Assembly (NCBI RefSeq): GCF_024679095.1
Contig: NW_026110845.1
Span: 1 to 64,000 of the forward strand
Length of the DNA: 64,000 nt
Direction: 5' to 3'
From: Eriocheir sinensis
Taxonomy: Eukaryota; Arthropoda; Malacostraca; Decapoda; Varunidae
Both the position numbers and the translations under genes were made by a program. The notes below the pieces were generated by a model. That model saw only the letters and a list, made by a program, of their open reading frames with translations. It was not told the origin of the DNA and did not search any database. Below are positions 10,349 through 21,345 of the stretch, in pieces; within the stretch, counting starts at the first letter, position 1; the number at the start of each line of letters is the position of its first letter.

Positions 10349-11117
10349 ATAAACAAGGGAAAAAGATAATACTATACATTTATTTAAAATTAAATGAAAG
10401 TAATTGCCTTACGCAATATTCTTTGCTCAGACGATCATAACACTGGCATATTCAGCAATGGATGCAACATATGACAAACGACATGTCTTAAACATAATAC
10501 TACAATATGTGCTCAGTTGTTGCCAATAATAATAACACTCGTCGTTCCACAAGCAGTGGTTTGTATCTCTCTGCTTACATCACAATCATTATGTACTCTC
10601 TTCACAAAATCCTACTACACATTCCTATAGTATAATCTACTACAAGTCATGGAAACACCTAATTATACCACTCCCAGTGGTTTTACCTTTGCTTTACATC
10701 GTAAACAAATAATCACAATCCTGTCCCACTCACAATCCTACTTCACATCTCCTACATTATAATCTCCAGGACAATACAGTCGGTTTCCCTTAGATTCTCG
10801 AATTTCTACTCACGATTAAGATCACAACAGCCATCCTCGGCTGAGTGAGTAGCAGGTCTGCTTGAGGCGAGAACCAAGCTCGGTCTACTCATACCACTGA
10901 TTTCTAGGCCACATTTTTCTTTGCTTTAGGCGGACTTACATCCTTGACACGCCCTTAATTTTCTACATAACCAATGGCCAATACTTCCTGTCACACCCAT
11001 CTGCTCGCTCATTATGTTGTATTGTTTTACTTCTCCTGCTATTCGTGAGTCAGTCTTAAGACACTCCCTCAGTGATTTTTCTGTTAAATTATTGGCTCAT
11101 AACATGTCGCCACGACT
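10349..11117 (-). repeat. 5' LTR of the gypsy-like element
   Basis: It matches 1-767 almost base for base. The flank after 11117 (AAATATTTCC) is unrelated to the element interior and is taken as insertion-site DNA. The matching target duplication lies outside the window on the left and cannot be tested. Confidence 0.9.
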
Positions 11118-11261
11118 CAAATATTTCCTTCACATCGCCTATTTCTCTTCCTCTCCTTCCTTTATCCTGAATCTGTTTTGCATCACCTGTCTCTCTTATT
11201 CCTCCTTCTCTTCCATCTCTCCTTCCCTCTTTTATCTGTTATCTCTTTGGTCTTATCTATC

Positions 11262-11620
11262 TCTCTATTCTTCATTCCCTCTCTCCCATCTCCTTCCTTT
11301 ATCGTCTTCTTCCTTTTATCTATCTGGCATCATCTATCTCTATTCCTTCTTTCCTTTATCCCATCTCCTTCCTTTATCGTCTTCTTCCTTTTATCTATCT
11401 GGCATCATCTATCTCTATTCCATCTTTCCTTTATCCCATCTCTCCTTCCTTTATCGTCTTCTTCCTTTCATCTATCTGGCATCATCTATCTCTATTCCAT
11501 CTTTCCTTTATCCCATCTCTCCTTCCTTTATCGTCTTCTTCCTTTTATCTATCTGGCATCATCTATTTACAGTCCTTCTTTCCTTTATCCCATCTCTCCT
11601 TCCTTTATCAAAAATCTCTC
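11262..11620. repeat. Pyrimidine-rich minisatellite, 75-77-bp unit, about 4 copies
   Basis: CTGGCATCATCTATCTCTA recurs at 11324, 11399, 11476 and 11553. It is open in several frames only because it lacks purine-rich stops. Confidence 0.88.
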
Positions 11621-11777
11621 ATCTCCTTTTATCTTTTTCCTCCTTCTCTCTCCCTTTCTTTATTGTTCAAGTTCGTTCCATGTTGTTGTGCTTCTGTATG
11701 GAAAACTGTATTTCCTGATGTCTCTCCTACAGTCGCTCTTCTTCAATTTCTTACTATTCCCTCTTGTCACACGTCTG

Positions 11778-12510
11778 TCATGTACTACTAGGTCTTCCCT
11801 GTCCAATTTCTCCAATCCCTCTTGTATCCTGTACAATGCTATTAGGTCCCCTCTCTCTTCTTCTCTCCAGTGTTGTTAGTCCCAATTTCTCCAGTCTTTC
11901 TTCATAAGTATGTTCTCTCAGAGTTTCTGGTAGTTTGGTCGCTGCTCTTTGTATTCTTTCCAACTTTATAATTTCTTTCTTCAATCTAGGTGACCACACT
12001 AATGCTGCATATTCCAGTCTTGGACGTATCATCGATGTTATTAGTTTCTTCACCATTTCTTCATCTAAATATGGAAATGCTGCTTTTATGTTTCTAAGAA
12101 GATTGTATGTTTCCCCAGTTATCTGGTCTATATGCTTTCCAAAGGATAACGTGTCTATTATGATCACTCCCTGATCTTTTTCTTCAGTTTTTTTCATGAT
12201 TCTTTCATTACTCAGAGAGTAGTTCCCTGATATTCGTCTGCTGCTCTTACCAAACTCCATCACACTACACCTCTCTGTATTGAATGTCATTTCCCATTTT
12301 CGTGACCATTTGTTTATTCTGTCGAGAGCTTGGCTCAGGGCTACACAGTCTTCCTCATTAGCCACCCTCCTCATTATTTTAGCATCATCAGCAAACATAT
12401 TCATATAGCTTGTCACCCCTTCTGTCATGTCATTTATATATATTGCAAACATAATCAGAGCCAGCACCGATCCTTGGGGAACTCCACTAGTTTCTTCCGT
12501 CCTGCTTGAT
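11778..12510 (-). pseudogene. Non-LTR retrotransposon RT fragment (Jockey/CR1 group), 5'-truncated
   Basis: The minus-strand frame of 229 residues begins at the RT catalytic block: the upstream bases encode SGVPQGSVL, then the FADDAKIM box with the YxDD-equivalent FADD, then the thumb (KWEMTFNTERC) and the C-terminal LEYAALVWSP and ERIQRAATK motifs typical of these LINEs. The 5' part, with endonuclease and N-terminal RT, is missing, as expected for a 5'-truncated LINE insertion. The conserved region decays near 11778. Confidence 0.85.
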
Positions 12511-12532
12511 TTATTGTTATGTGTGTGTGTGT

Positions 12533-12858
12533 ATGAGTGTGTGCATGTGGGTGTGTGGTGTGAATGTGTGGGTGTATTTACCTAGTTGTAGTTTTACAGG
12601 GCCTGGGCTTTATGCTCGTTTGGCCCCGTCTGTGTGTGTGTGTGTGTGTGGGTGTGTGGTGTGAATGTGTGGGTGTATTTACCTAGTTGTAGTTTTACAG
12701 GGCCTGGGCTTTATGCTCGTGTGGTCCCGTCTGTGTGTGTGTGGGTGTGTGTGTGTGGTGTGAATGTGTGGGTGTATTTACCTAGTTGTAGTTTTACAGG
12801 GCCTGGGCTTTACGCTTGTGTGGTCCCGTCTGTGTTTGTATGTGTGTGTGTGTGTGTG
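12533..12858. repeat. TG-rich tandem repeat carrying a LINE-like motif, 3 copies
   Basis: Three units contain ATTTACCTAGTTGTAGTTTT and ACAGGGCCTGGGCTTTA separated by (TG)n. The array ends about 40 bp before the HDAC exon at 12898, within its upstream intron. Confidence 0.85.
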
Positions 12859-12897
12859 CATTCTACTGTACTCTCAACACCCATCACTGGCCTGCAG

Positions 12898-13092
12898 GGT
12901 GCTGGTGGTAGACTGGGATGTGCACCACGGCAGCGGCATCCAGCACGTGTTTGTGGCCGAACCGAGGGTGCTGTACGTGTCCCTCCACCGCCACCACCAT
13001 GGCCTCTTCTTCCCATCCTCTGAGGACCCAAACTACGACGAGTGGGGACGGGACCTGGCCAAGGCTACAACATTAACATTACCTGGAACAAG
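12898..13092 (+). pseudogene. HDAC6: HDAC6-like deacetylase, exon A (one-base frameshift)
   Basis: The acceptor CCTGCAG ends at 12897 and the donor GTGAGG starts at 13093. The exon encodes the zinc and active-site block VLVVDWDVHHGSG, the SLHRHHHG segment, and FFPSSEDPNYDE. After that the conserved frame resumes two positions out: the expected VGTGPGQGYNINITWNK is encoded just before the donor but in another frame. One missing G in the GAGTGGGG stretch explains it. In HDAC6 the Asp/His/His ligands here bind Zn for deacetylation of lysines such as tubulin K40. It is either a pseudogene or an assembly indel. Upstream exons are not seen in the window. Confidence 0.85.
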
Positions 13093-13115
13093 GTGAGGGC
13101 CATATCTCTGCTGAC

Positions 13116-13150
<35 letters not shown>
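13116..13150. repeat. (CA)n microsatellite in HDAC intron
   Basis: About 17 CA dinucleotides stand directly after the splice donor region of exon A. Confidence 0.95.
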
Positions 13151-13153
<3 letters not shown>

Positions 13154-13464
13154 GACACACACAAACATACACAAATAAATAAATAAATAAAAAATCAGTC
13201 AATAAATACCTAAATCAATGAAACCACATAAATCAAAAAAGTGTTTCGAGGATAATTTTTTTTCATTGCTCTTCTCTACACCAATAAAAGTATAGCAGGA
13301 ATTGACTTTTTGCCGCATGCGTGAAGACATAACTTACTAACTCCCAAATGCATGAGTCTCGCTAAAGTGGGTCATTCTGTCTCCTCTTTTCAGGGGAAAG
13401 GATGGTGGTGAGCAGGACCTTTTTGTGTGTGCCTGTGTCAATGCTAGATTTTTTTTAGCACACT

Positions 13465-14634
13465 CGGGCCTAGATCCAAGAACCGTTAGCACTCGCTAAC
13501 TGAGATACCGATGTAAACATTCGTTAATGGCATCCAAGAAGCTAAACTATGACGTCACAGTGTGGTTAACTTAACGAGAGCCCTAGCTCCCTCATAAACG
13601 TAGCGAAGTTCATCATGATAAACTTATTTATGATTTTTTAGCATTAGATATAGGTTTTAGAGTACACAGAGCAAATTTAATTATAAAATGATGATCTGTA
13701 CACACTGCACACGACTAAAATATCAACACAAGCGCTGCCTTGCTGCTGCTTACCTCCACCCCGGCCCGTGCCCCGGCCCCTCCCCGGTAGTGTCACTGTC
13801 ACAAAAAAAATCTGTCATCTCTAAGCACCATTGCCAGATTGTTGTACTCAGAGCATCGTATTTACCTGTTTCTGACCCTTAACTACTGCCCAGAAGCACT
13901 AATAATCAATCATTGTGACTATAACAATATATGAATCCAGTTATCGGGGCCCAGGAGAGAGTTTTTGTCGGAAATCGGCAACCATAAAAGGCTGAGGACG
14001 ACTTGCTGCCAGCTGAAGTCTGCTTCTTCTCCCGTCATACCCCGTAGTCATGTTTCCCCATGATGACTGCCTCTCTCTTCTCCGCCTCCTCAACCATTGT
14101 CAGCAGCTCAGACTCACTGAACCTCGGCTTCCGCATTTTCCTCAGTGGTTCAACCTTTTTCTGGGTAAAAGAACTTTCCTGCCGTGTGTAAGGTGAGGGT
14201 TATCGTACTCAGAGCATAGTATTTACCGGTTTCTAACGTCTAAGTTGCCTAACTATTGCCAAGAAACATCAGGATCTAACTCTTTTAACTATAACTATAA
14301 ATGAGTTTCGTTATTGCAGCCCTGAAGACCGTTTTGGGGTAGGAAGTTGGAAATATAAGCGGCTGAGTATGACAATCTGACAACGTTGGCCGCCACAGCT
14401 GAGGAATGCAGCCGTATGATTGGCTGAAAATTGTCAAAGACTTGCTGTGATTGGCTGTCGAGTCTGATGACATCATCGTGGCGCTTACCCAATCAGTTGG
14501 CTTTCTGCAGTAGCGAAGCCCGAGTGATATCGTTAAGTCTCCTCTTGGGATCTGAATTTAGCGATGTCGTCCGGGCAAACGTTCGGTAACGATACTGATG
14601 TCGGTAAGCAGCCTTCTCTTTGGATCCGGGCCCA
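13465..14634 (-). mobile_element. PIF/Harbinger-like DNA element with internal duplication
   Basis: The left end GGGCCTAGATCCAAGA resembles the reverse complement of the right end, GGGCCCGGATCCAAAGA. GGGCC starts are usual for Harbinger elements. Inside, a Myb/SANT-like coding fragment is on the minus strand, which is the accessory gene of Harbingers. A segment beginning TACTCAGAGCAT near 13846 recurs near 14208, an internal duplication. I could not see a 3-bp TWA target duplication at the ends, so boundaries are approximate. Confidence 0.6.
14035..14136 (-). pseudogene. Myb/SANT-like DNA-binding fragment (Harbinger accessory protein)
   Basis: Minus-strand reading gives MRKPRFSESELLTMVEEAEK, then REAVIMGKHDYGV and a stop at 14035-14037. 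The pattern matches the start of the Myb/SANT-like domain (Myb_DNA-bind_5, NAIF1-like) encoded beside Harbinger transposases. The conserved sequence extends a few codons upstream to about 14168. Only the first helix or so remains; the transposase gene is absent. Confidence 0.6.
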
Positions 14635-14639
14635 GGTCA

Positions 14640-14925
14640 GCTTTTAGTTTACACCAGTGTCGGTATTCTCAATGCTTCCACCTCCCACCACGTCAACTAT
14701 TTCCAAAGGCCGAAAAAGACTAGCCTGTCCGCTGCGATTAGCACGGATTTGGCCTTCACTGGTAGCCTGGTTTCCCATGTGGTACTGATGTGCTGGATAT
14801 TCCCTCCCAAGGTACAGGACTTTACAGTTTTCTTCATTGAATTGTAGCAGCCACCTTTTGTTCCACTCCTGTAGCTTGGTGAGGTCTTCTGGTAGGAAAT
14901 CCTCAGTCAGGGGGTTAATTGGGTT
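14640..14925 (-). pseudogene. CR1-like LINE RT thumb fragment in HDAC intron
   Basis: The minus strand gives DLTKLQEWN..WLLQFNEE followed by a diverged AHQYHMGN, characteristic of CR1-type LINEs just after the catalytic box. Stops and indels break it. It is one of three related fragments in this gene's introns. Confidence 0.7.
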
Positions 14926-14949
14926 TTCATGAAGATTTTTTCACATTCA

Positions 14950-15435
14950 TGGTACAGAAGAAGGGCCGCACCACCACCAGGTACAGTACACTGCCCCTAG
15001 TAATGCCCACAACGCCTATGGAAGCCCTGTTAAATATGTGTACTTGGGTGCCCAAAGGTTTGAGAATACAGGGCCAGTGTAGGTGTGTAGTAGATGCAGA
15101 TACTGTCCTTTTACCTTTGAAGTAGATGATGAAAATGTTCTTGTTTCTTTCCTCTTGTGCATGATCAGTGTATTTATTTTACCCCTGGTCAGCCTCTACC
15201 AGTCTAGGGGTCACATTCTTAAACATTTCCGCACCCAAGGTCACCTGTTTGACAAGGCGTTCATGATAGTTGTGGGCATTTCCAGGAGTAGTTTTATGGC
15301 CCTGGTGGTGGTTTGACCCTTCCTCTGTACTGTGAACCTAAACAAACACGCATCAGAACCCAACTGGTCTCCTTTTTGGCCTCTGGAAATAGTTGATGTG
15401 AAGGGCGGAGGCGTTTGACAGTTCCGACCTAGGTG
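14950..15435. repeat. Dispersed repeat family copies (TTCCATGGGTAG-type)
   Basis: Segments such as TTCATGATAGTTGTGGGCAT and CTCCTTTTTGGCCTCTGGAA belong to a family also found at 21225-21345, 25310-25680, 36000-36650 and 58125-58260. An inverse copy lies at about 14950-15065. No coding capacity or tRNA head is visible, so the class is unknown. Confidence 0.65.
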
Positions 15436-15737
15436 TGTAGTAGAGGCAGAGACTTTTTCTACCTTACATGTAGATGTAGTTTCCTTTCTCTTGTGCATGT
15501 TTGATAATTTTTGCACCTGGTCACACTTTACCCTTCCAGATGTTGAGTAATGGTCACAAAATGGTTTGCTCGTAGAATCTTTCCAATAGGGAGGGAGAGG
15601 TCAAAATTTTCTTGTTTTCCCTGTGTTAGAATGTTCAGTCTACTTAATTTTCATAAGCAGAATGGGTCTTTTTACATATCACTGCATTCCTTTGACTCTG
15701 TGTCCTATTTATTTGTTGAACATTTCACATATTAGCC

Positions 15738-16085
15738 CGTCCGCTGCAACTGGCACGGATTTGGCTTTCACTGTTAGCCTGGTAACATACACTCCCATGT
15801 CTTTCTCTGCCTGTGGTGGATAGTAGAGTGTTTCCCATGTGGTATTAGTGTGCTGGATATCCCTTCACTGTTAGCCTGGTAACATCACTCCCAGGTCTTT
15901 CTCTGCCTCTGTGGTGGATAGTGGAGTGTTTCCCATGTGGTATTGGTGTGCTGGATATCCCCTCCCAGGGTGCAGGACTTTACATTTTTCTTCATTGAAT
16001 TGTAGCAGACATTTTCGTTCCACTCCTGTAGCTTGGTGAGGTCTGTCTTCTGGCTGGAAATCTGCAGCCAAGGGGTTAACAAGTG
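15738..16085 (-). pseudogene. CR1-like LINE RT fragments, partly duplicated
   Basis: The same thumb segment as at 14640-14925 is clear on the minus strand (QFNEEKCKVLHPGR, AHQYHMGNTPLSTTEAEKDL). About 100 bp (15765-15860) is repeated at 15866. It is an intronic remnant. Confidence 0.75.
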
Positions 16086-16985
16086 TGCTGCACCTTCATG
16101 GGACCAAGTTTCCCTTGACCCTTTTTTGGAATTACTTTTACACAGACATTGTTACAGTTTGAGAATGCTGCTCACTGGTCGCTTGCTTCATGTCCTACTC
16201 TCTGACCCTCACTGGACCTGCCTTTGACCTGAGAGCTCTTCATGTCCAAATACTATGCCTAGATAGATAGATAGATAGTGTGATAGGTAGGTACACCCAG
16301 TTATCTCCTGACATTTGCTGTATTACCTTTCGTGAATTGATAAGTTTATCTGTACTGTGTTCATTGACCTGGTAGTGAAGATGTCAGATGGAGTCTTTCA
16401 ATGCTGCATCTTTTAAGGTTAATCAGATGATGACAACTATGAGCCAGGTGCCCAGAGTTTGTTTTTTCCCAAATAAATGAACAGCTATTTCGAGAGAGGT
16501 TGTTTCCCTCGAGAGACAGGAACCATTCAGGAAAAGGGAAAGAAGGAAGAGGGAGAGGAAAGAAATGCAATGCAGTTTGCTTACTGTGAGACAAACAGAA
16601 TAAATGGACATAACAGCAGCATCACCAAGGTTGTATTAAGGGAGGTAAAGTAGATAGAGTCCGTCCTTTCTCCCCCCAAAAATACATAGACACATTACAT
16701 GGACCAGGAACAATTTTGGCACAATATTTTACTTATCCATAATTGCCTAAGTGGCCAAAAGAGAGATCAGTTTCAGGTGTCTTGATTGTTCTAAATACCT
16801 ATTCAAACATATGCTAACCAACTTGAAATAGTGCTCCAGCCCTCACTTGGAAAGAAAGGAAGGAAGGAAAATGAGGCCTGGAAAGATGGTAGGAAGGAGG
16901 AGGAGAAAGAGGAATAATTAAATGGAGAAAGAAGGGAAGAGTCCAAGGAAATTTAGGGAAAGAAGGAATGATAAAAAGGAAACTA
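16086..16985. other. HDAC intron sequence with no recognised element
   Basis: Apart from a short (GATA)n at 16259-16277 and purine-rich runs near 16850-16980, I see no gene, RNA or element here. Confidence 0.5.
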
Positions 16986-16990
16986 GGCTG

Positions 16991-17153
<163 letters not shown>

Positions 17154-17533
17154 ACAGCTAAACCCTTGATTCAGCTATTCCACCACCCCGTGTCTTTCCT
17201 CCCAGCTACAAATCAGAAAATTAACCCTCGAGTGCTAAGTCCTCTGAGTATTTTTCTCCCCACACTGGTGCTGAAGTATTGTATTTTCATTCAGTCACAA
17301 TTACCTGACACTTTTTTCTTTTCCTGTTATGATTCCCAGTGATCAATGTCTAGATCGGCACAACCCTGTCCAGCACATGAAGGTTCACCCTGCTATCCAA
17401 GCTCCCAATGCAAGAATCAGTTATGGTCCTCAGCTCTGGTATTTCATCGTCCAGTGTCCTTCCTCCGAGCCACAGTTCAGGAGGAAGAAGTCGTGTTTAC
17501 TAAAGCCACAGTGTTTTTCTTGTGTTGTTTCAG

Positions 17534-17653
17534 AGTGGCATGGGTGACGCAGAGGCTCTCACTCAGGTGGTGCTGCCCGTGGCCTACCAGTTCAACCCAC
17601 AGCTGGTCCTGGTCACTGCCAGCCTTGATGCTGGTGCAGGGACCCACTTGGAG
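17534..17653 (+). pseudogene. HDAC6: HDAC6-like deacetylase, exon B (one-base frameshift)
   Basis: The acceptor TGTTGTTTCAG ends at 17533, phase 0 after exon A. The donor GTTGGT follows at 17654. The exon encodes GMGDAEALTQVVLPVAYQ, then FNPQLVLVTASLDA, the strand that carries the third Zn-binding Asp (the family usually has SAGFDA, so Gly-Phe is replaced by Ser-Leu while Asp is kept). The end should read GDPLG but lies one base out of frame; a missing G in GCAGGGACC accounts for this. With that base the exon would be 121 bp and its phase would match exon C exactly. Confidence 0.85.
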
Positions 17654-18015
17654 GTTGGTGGATGGTGTCACTATCTGTATGACTACCTGCTGCTGCCTCT
17701 TTCTCTTTTTCTGTCACTATCTGCTCAGTTCAGTTCAGTTCTCTCTCCATAATTATATTTTCAGTTCATGGTCGGGAGTTTTGGCTTCATAACAGCACTC
17801 CCTGGTGCACTCCTTCACTGTTTGGGTTTCTTGTTTTCCTCTCTTTATTCCTTTAGTGTTCTTTCTTATCCAAAATTTCTGTATTGTTCTTTTTGCTTTT
17901 TTTATTTTTATTTTTATCTGCCTTAATAATTCATCTTCAGGGGCTGCCATGTGTATGCAATGAAGCATTTTGTAGTCTCCTTATATTGTATCCTGGTGTA
18001 TTGTCATCTCAGACC

Positions 18016-18392
18016 ATTGCATTCCATAGTGAAGAACTCCCTTCCTCTTCCTCACCCCCATTCCTCCCTTCATGCATCTCATACCTAAAGTAACACACCC
18101 TAACCATTGCATTCCATAGTGAAGAACTCCCTTCCTCTTCCTCACCCCCATTCCTCCCTTCATGCATCTCATACCTAAAGTAACACAGCCTAACCATTGC
18201 ATTCCATAGTGAAGAACTCCCTTCCTCTTCCTCACCCCCATTCCTCCCTTCATGCATCTCTACCTAATAAAGCAATTCCTCCCTTCATGCATCTCATACC
18301 TAAAGTAACACAGCCTAACCATTACATTCCATATTAAAGGACTCCCTTTCTCTTCCTCCTCCCTTATTCCTCCCTTCATGCATCTCATACCT
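18016..18392. repeat. 90-bp minisatellite, about 4 copies, in HDAC intron
   Basis: ACCATTGCATTCCATAGT recurs at 18013, 18103 and 18193, and in diverged form near 18317. The array stops about 30 bp before the splice acceptor of exon C. Confidence 0.92.
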
Positions 18393-18420
18393 AAAGTAAC
18401 AGCCTCACACACACTCCCAG

Positions 18421-18680
18421 GTTGCCGCGTGAGTCCCGATTGCTTTGGACATATGAAGGCCCTTCTGTCTGGCCTGGCCGAGGGCCGCATGGTTCTGGCA
18501 CTGGAGGGCGGCTTCAACCTCACCACCATCAGCTACTGCATGACGCTGTGTGCCAAGGCCTTGCTGAGGGATCCGCTGCCCCCCCTTGAGCCCCAGCTGG
18601 TGCCCAACAAGAGTGCCGTGCAGACCATCAATGACGTCATCCGTACCCACAGCCGCTACTGGCCGGCGCTCTGCTTCAAG
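18421..18680 (+). CDS. HDAC6: HDAC6-like deacetylase, exon C (intact)
   Basis: The acceptor CACACACTCCCAG ends at 18420 and the donor GTGAGTGTGG starts at 18681. The exon is open throughout and enters in the phase left by exon B (split Gly codon). It encodes VSPDCFGHMKALLSGLAEGR, then VLALEGGFNLTTIS, the glycine-rich active-site loop of the fold, and then CAKALLRDPLPPLEP and a C-terminal YWPALCFK that matches the end of HDAC6 catalytic domain 2. A ZnF-UBP domain normally follows in HDAC6; no such exon was recognised further right. Class IIb HDAC6 is the best assignment, with HDAC10 less likely. Confidence 0.85.
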
Positions 18681-18689
18681 GTGAGTGTG

Positions 18690-18945
18690 GGGGTCTTTAA
18701 TCCGACCACTGCAATTGGCACGGATTTGGCCTTCACTGGTAGCCTGGTAGCATACAGTCCCAGGTCTTTCTCTGCCTCTGTGGTGATAGTGGAGTGTTTC
18801 CCATGTGGTATTGGTGTGCTGGATATCCCCTCCCAAGGTGCAGGACTTTACATTTTTCTTCAGTGAATTGTAGCAGACATTTTTTGTTCCATTGCTGTAG
18901 CTTGGTGAGGTCTTCTTGTAAGAAATCCAGTCAAGGGGTTAAGGG
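18690..18945 (-). pseudogene. CR1-like LINE fragment directly after HDAC exon C
   Basis: The sequence is nearly the same as 15866-16085 on the minus strand and starts within about 10 bp of the splice donor. Confidence 0.7.
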
Positions 18946-20064
18946 GCAGGACTGGTGAACGTTATCCCTCATGTCCTGCTGGTGTGTTCTGTGCAGGTAG
19001 TGTTGTCAGTACATAATATAGAAAGCTGCCTCATTTCCAGAACTATATATTGGACATGTATTAGTTATTAGATCTCTCAAAACATTTCTTCAGTTCTCAG
19101 TGGCTATAGATATTGTTGTTGTCAGACAGTAAGAAGAAAAACACATTATCCTCTCTATGTTTTGCAGTCTTTTCTTGTGGTTTGAGTCCTTGTGGTGCCT
19201 GACCCTGGGCAAGGTTACTTTCTTTACTGCCCTCACACTGCTCCTTGCCTCCCTGGAGCAGAGTCAGGGAGAGGTTGTCTACATCTACCATCAGTATAAT
19301 AGCCTTGGTGATTAGTAGAAGGAGATAATAGAAGGAATAGAAGGTTTATTTTTTATCTGTATTATTTTTTTTTCATAATATCTCTTCTTCCTTCTCCTCC
19401 TCCTCCTCTCTCTCATTCTTCCTCCCTTTCCCTCTCCTCTCTTCCTTCATTACATTCTTCACCCATTCCTCCTCCTCTCCTCTCCCCTCCAGGATTTGTA
19501 CCTCCTCCTCCAAATCTCTCCTTATGTTAGAATCGCTTCTCTTTCCTTCCCTCCCTCCTCTCCTCCTTCTCCCTCTCTCTTTCTCTCCCTCCCACTCTCC
19601 CTTCTTTATCCACCTTTTCCCTTCTCTTTCTCTCCACCACTCTTTACTTCTCTTTCTCTTCTCTCTCCTCCCTCACTCTATCTCCCTTGGTCCACTCTGT
19701 TCTCTCTCCTTCCCTCCATGCCTCCCTCTTCTTCCTCCTCCTCTTCTAGATTTGGATAGTAATATGTTTTAATGTATTGCAGAAAGAAGCAGCAGAAGAA
19801 GAAAAGAAGAGAAGGAAGAGAAGGAGAGGGTATATGGACAGAATTTAAACTGATTTCTTTCAACATATATTTTATTATTATTATTGAAAGACAAACTTCT
19901 CTTCTTCACTTCCTCCTTCTTCTTCTTCTCTTTCTTCTTCATCTTTTGTTGGGGTTCTGATAGGAAGAGAAATAATAAAAATAATGAGAAAGAATTAGCT
20001 CTATAGAGAGAAAGAGGGGGGGGGGGGACCCATATATGTGTCTGTGGGGGTCATCCTGTGGATC

Positions 20065-20066
<2 letters not shown>

Positions 20067-20139
<73 letters not shown>
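20067..20139. repeat. (GA)n microsatellite
   Basis: About 36 GA dinucleotides, followed at 20190-20223 by about 11 CTA trinucleotides. Confidence 0.98.
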
Positions 20140-20140
<1 letters not shown>

Positions 20141-20189
20141 ACAGCCTTCTGTCTCTTTCTCTTCCTTCTCCTTATTCTTTCTCTCTTTT

Positions 20190-20223
<34 letters not shown>

Positions 20224-20873
20224 ATTTCCTCAGTAGTTAGTTAGTCAGTCAATCAGTGTGTGTGTATCTCAATCTCAGAAGTGCCTCCATCTGTCCCTGC
20301 TCTGGCACTCTTGCTCTTCAATTCCTCTTCTTCTATCTCCTCCTCCTCCTCCTCCTCTTCTCACTTTCCCTGACAGTCCCTCCCTCAAGCCTTCCCTCAT
20401 ACACTCTCTTCACAAACCCATTCTCATCACGTGTCCAAACCATCTGGGCGCAGCACACTCCACTTCTTTCGCTGCCACACCCACACCAAACCACTCATAC
20501 ACACTTCATTCTGCCTCGTCCTGACACACCACACACACCTCTTGTATAACACCTTTCCACTGCACGTATTCCCCCTTGCTCTGCTGCGTGTCATGTACAG
20601 TACTTGGCTAAAGCTGTTTCTTGATCCCCTCTTGGTCTCCGTGCTCACACTTCTTCCCTTCCTAACTCTGCCCTTCGCTGCTCTCTTCCTGACCTCACCT
20701 CCCTGTGGATCTGGCCGCCCTAAACTCATCTATATTCCTGCACTATTCACTTCTGCTCTCCCTCCCACGTTCCCATTCATTACAGTTTATTTATCTCCTC
20801 ATTCCCTCTCACTAGCACTCCATTTCTTGTTACAATTGTCACTTTTCTCCCCTATTTCTCTCCCATTTATCCT

Positions 20874-20874
<1 letters not shown>

Positions 20875-20938
<64 letters not shown>
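20875..20938. repeat. (GT)n microsatellite
   Basis: About 32 GT dinucleotides without interruption. Confidence 0.98.
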
Positions 20939-20940
<2 letters not shown>

Positions 20941-21224
20941 CTCCTGTAATAATAAAATAATGTAGGAATGCTCAATAAAAATAAATTACAAATATATATT
21001 ACTATTATTATTACCATTGTTATTATCATTAACCCAAGAAGGAGGAAGAGGGATAGAGAGAAGGGAAAGGAAGGAAGAGGAGGAGGGAGGGAGAGGAAGG
21101 AGGCAAGGGAAAGGGAGGGGTAGAAGAGAAGAGAAGAAGGGAAGGGAGGTGAGGAAGGAAGAGAAGAAGAATGAAGGAAGGGAAGAAGATATGAGAAAGG
21201 AGGAGAGATGGAGGAGGAGGTCAT

Positions 21225-21345
21225 AATCTATCTTCCTCTGCACCGTGAAGCTAAAAGAACACTTCTTATGACCCTCCCTGCCCTCCTTTTTGGCCTTTGG
21301 GAACAGCTGATGTGCGGGGCAAATGCTTCCGACCTTAGGAGGGAG
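21225..21345. repeat. Dispersed repeat family fragment
   Basis: CTCCTTTTTGGCCTTTGGGA and the following CAGCTGATGTG match the family at 15241-15435. Confidence 0.6.

Larger units (their letters stand above)
1..11117 (-). mobile_element. Gypsy/errantivirus-like LTR retrotransposon, degenerate, with nested insertions
   Basis: Two near-identical direct repeats (1-767 and 10349-11117) bracket minus-strand retroviral-type coding remnants in the order protease, RT, RNase H, integrase, env-like, which is gypsy (Ty3) order. The 5' LTR is on the right. A hAT element (6770-8280), a SINE within pol (5394-5530), a SINE in the leader (9712-10003) and several minisatellites interrupt it. No gag is recognisable between the 5' LTR and the protease; that space holds a SINE and a 44-bp minisatellite. 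Reading frames are broken in protease, RT and integrase, so the copy cannot act alone. No convincing primer binding site or polypurine tract was found. The left end may extend beyond the window. Confidence 0.88.

Noticed and set aside
20427..20949. Overlapping frames at 20.4-20.9 kb as a gene
   Set aside because: Two frames on opposite strands, no domain, and the plus frame ends in (GT)n; possibly old LINE DNA but not demonstrable.
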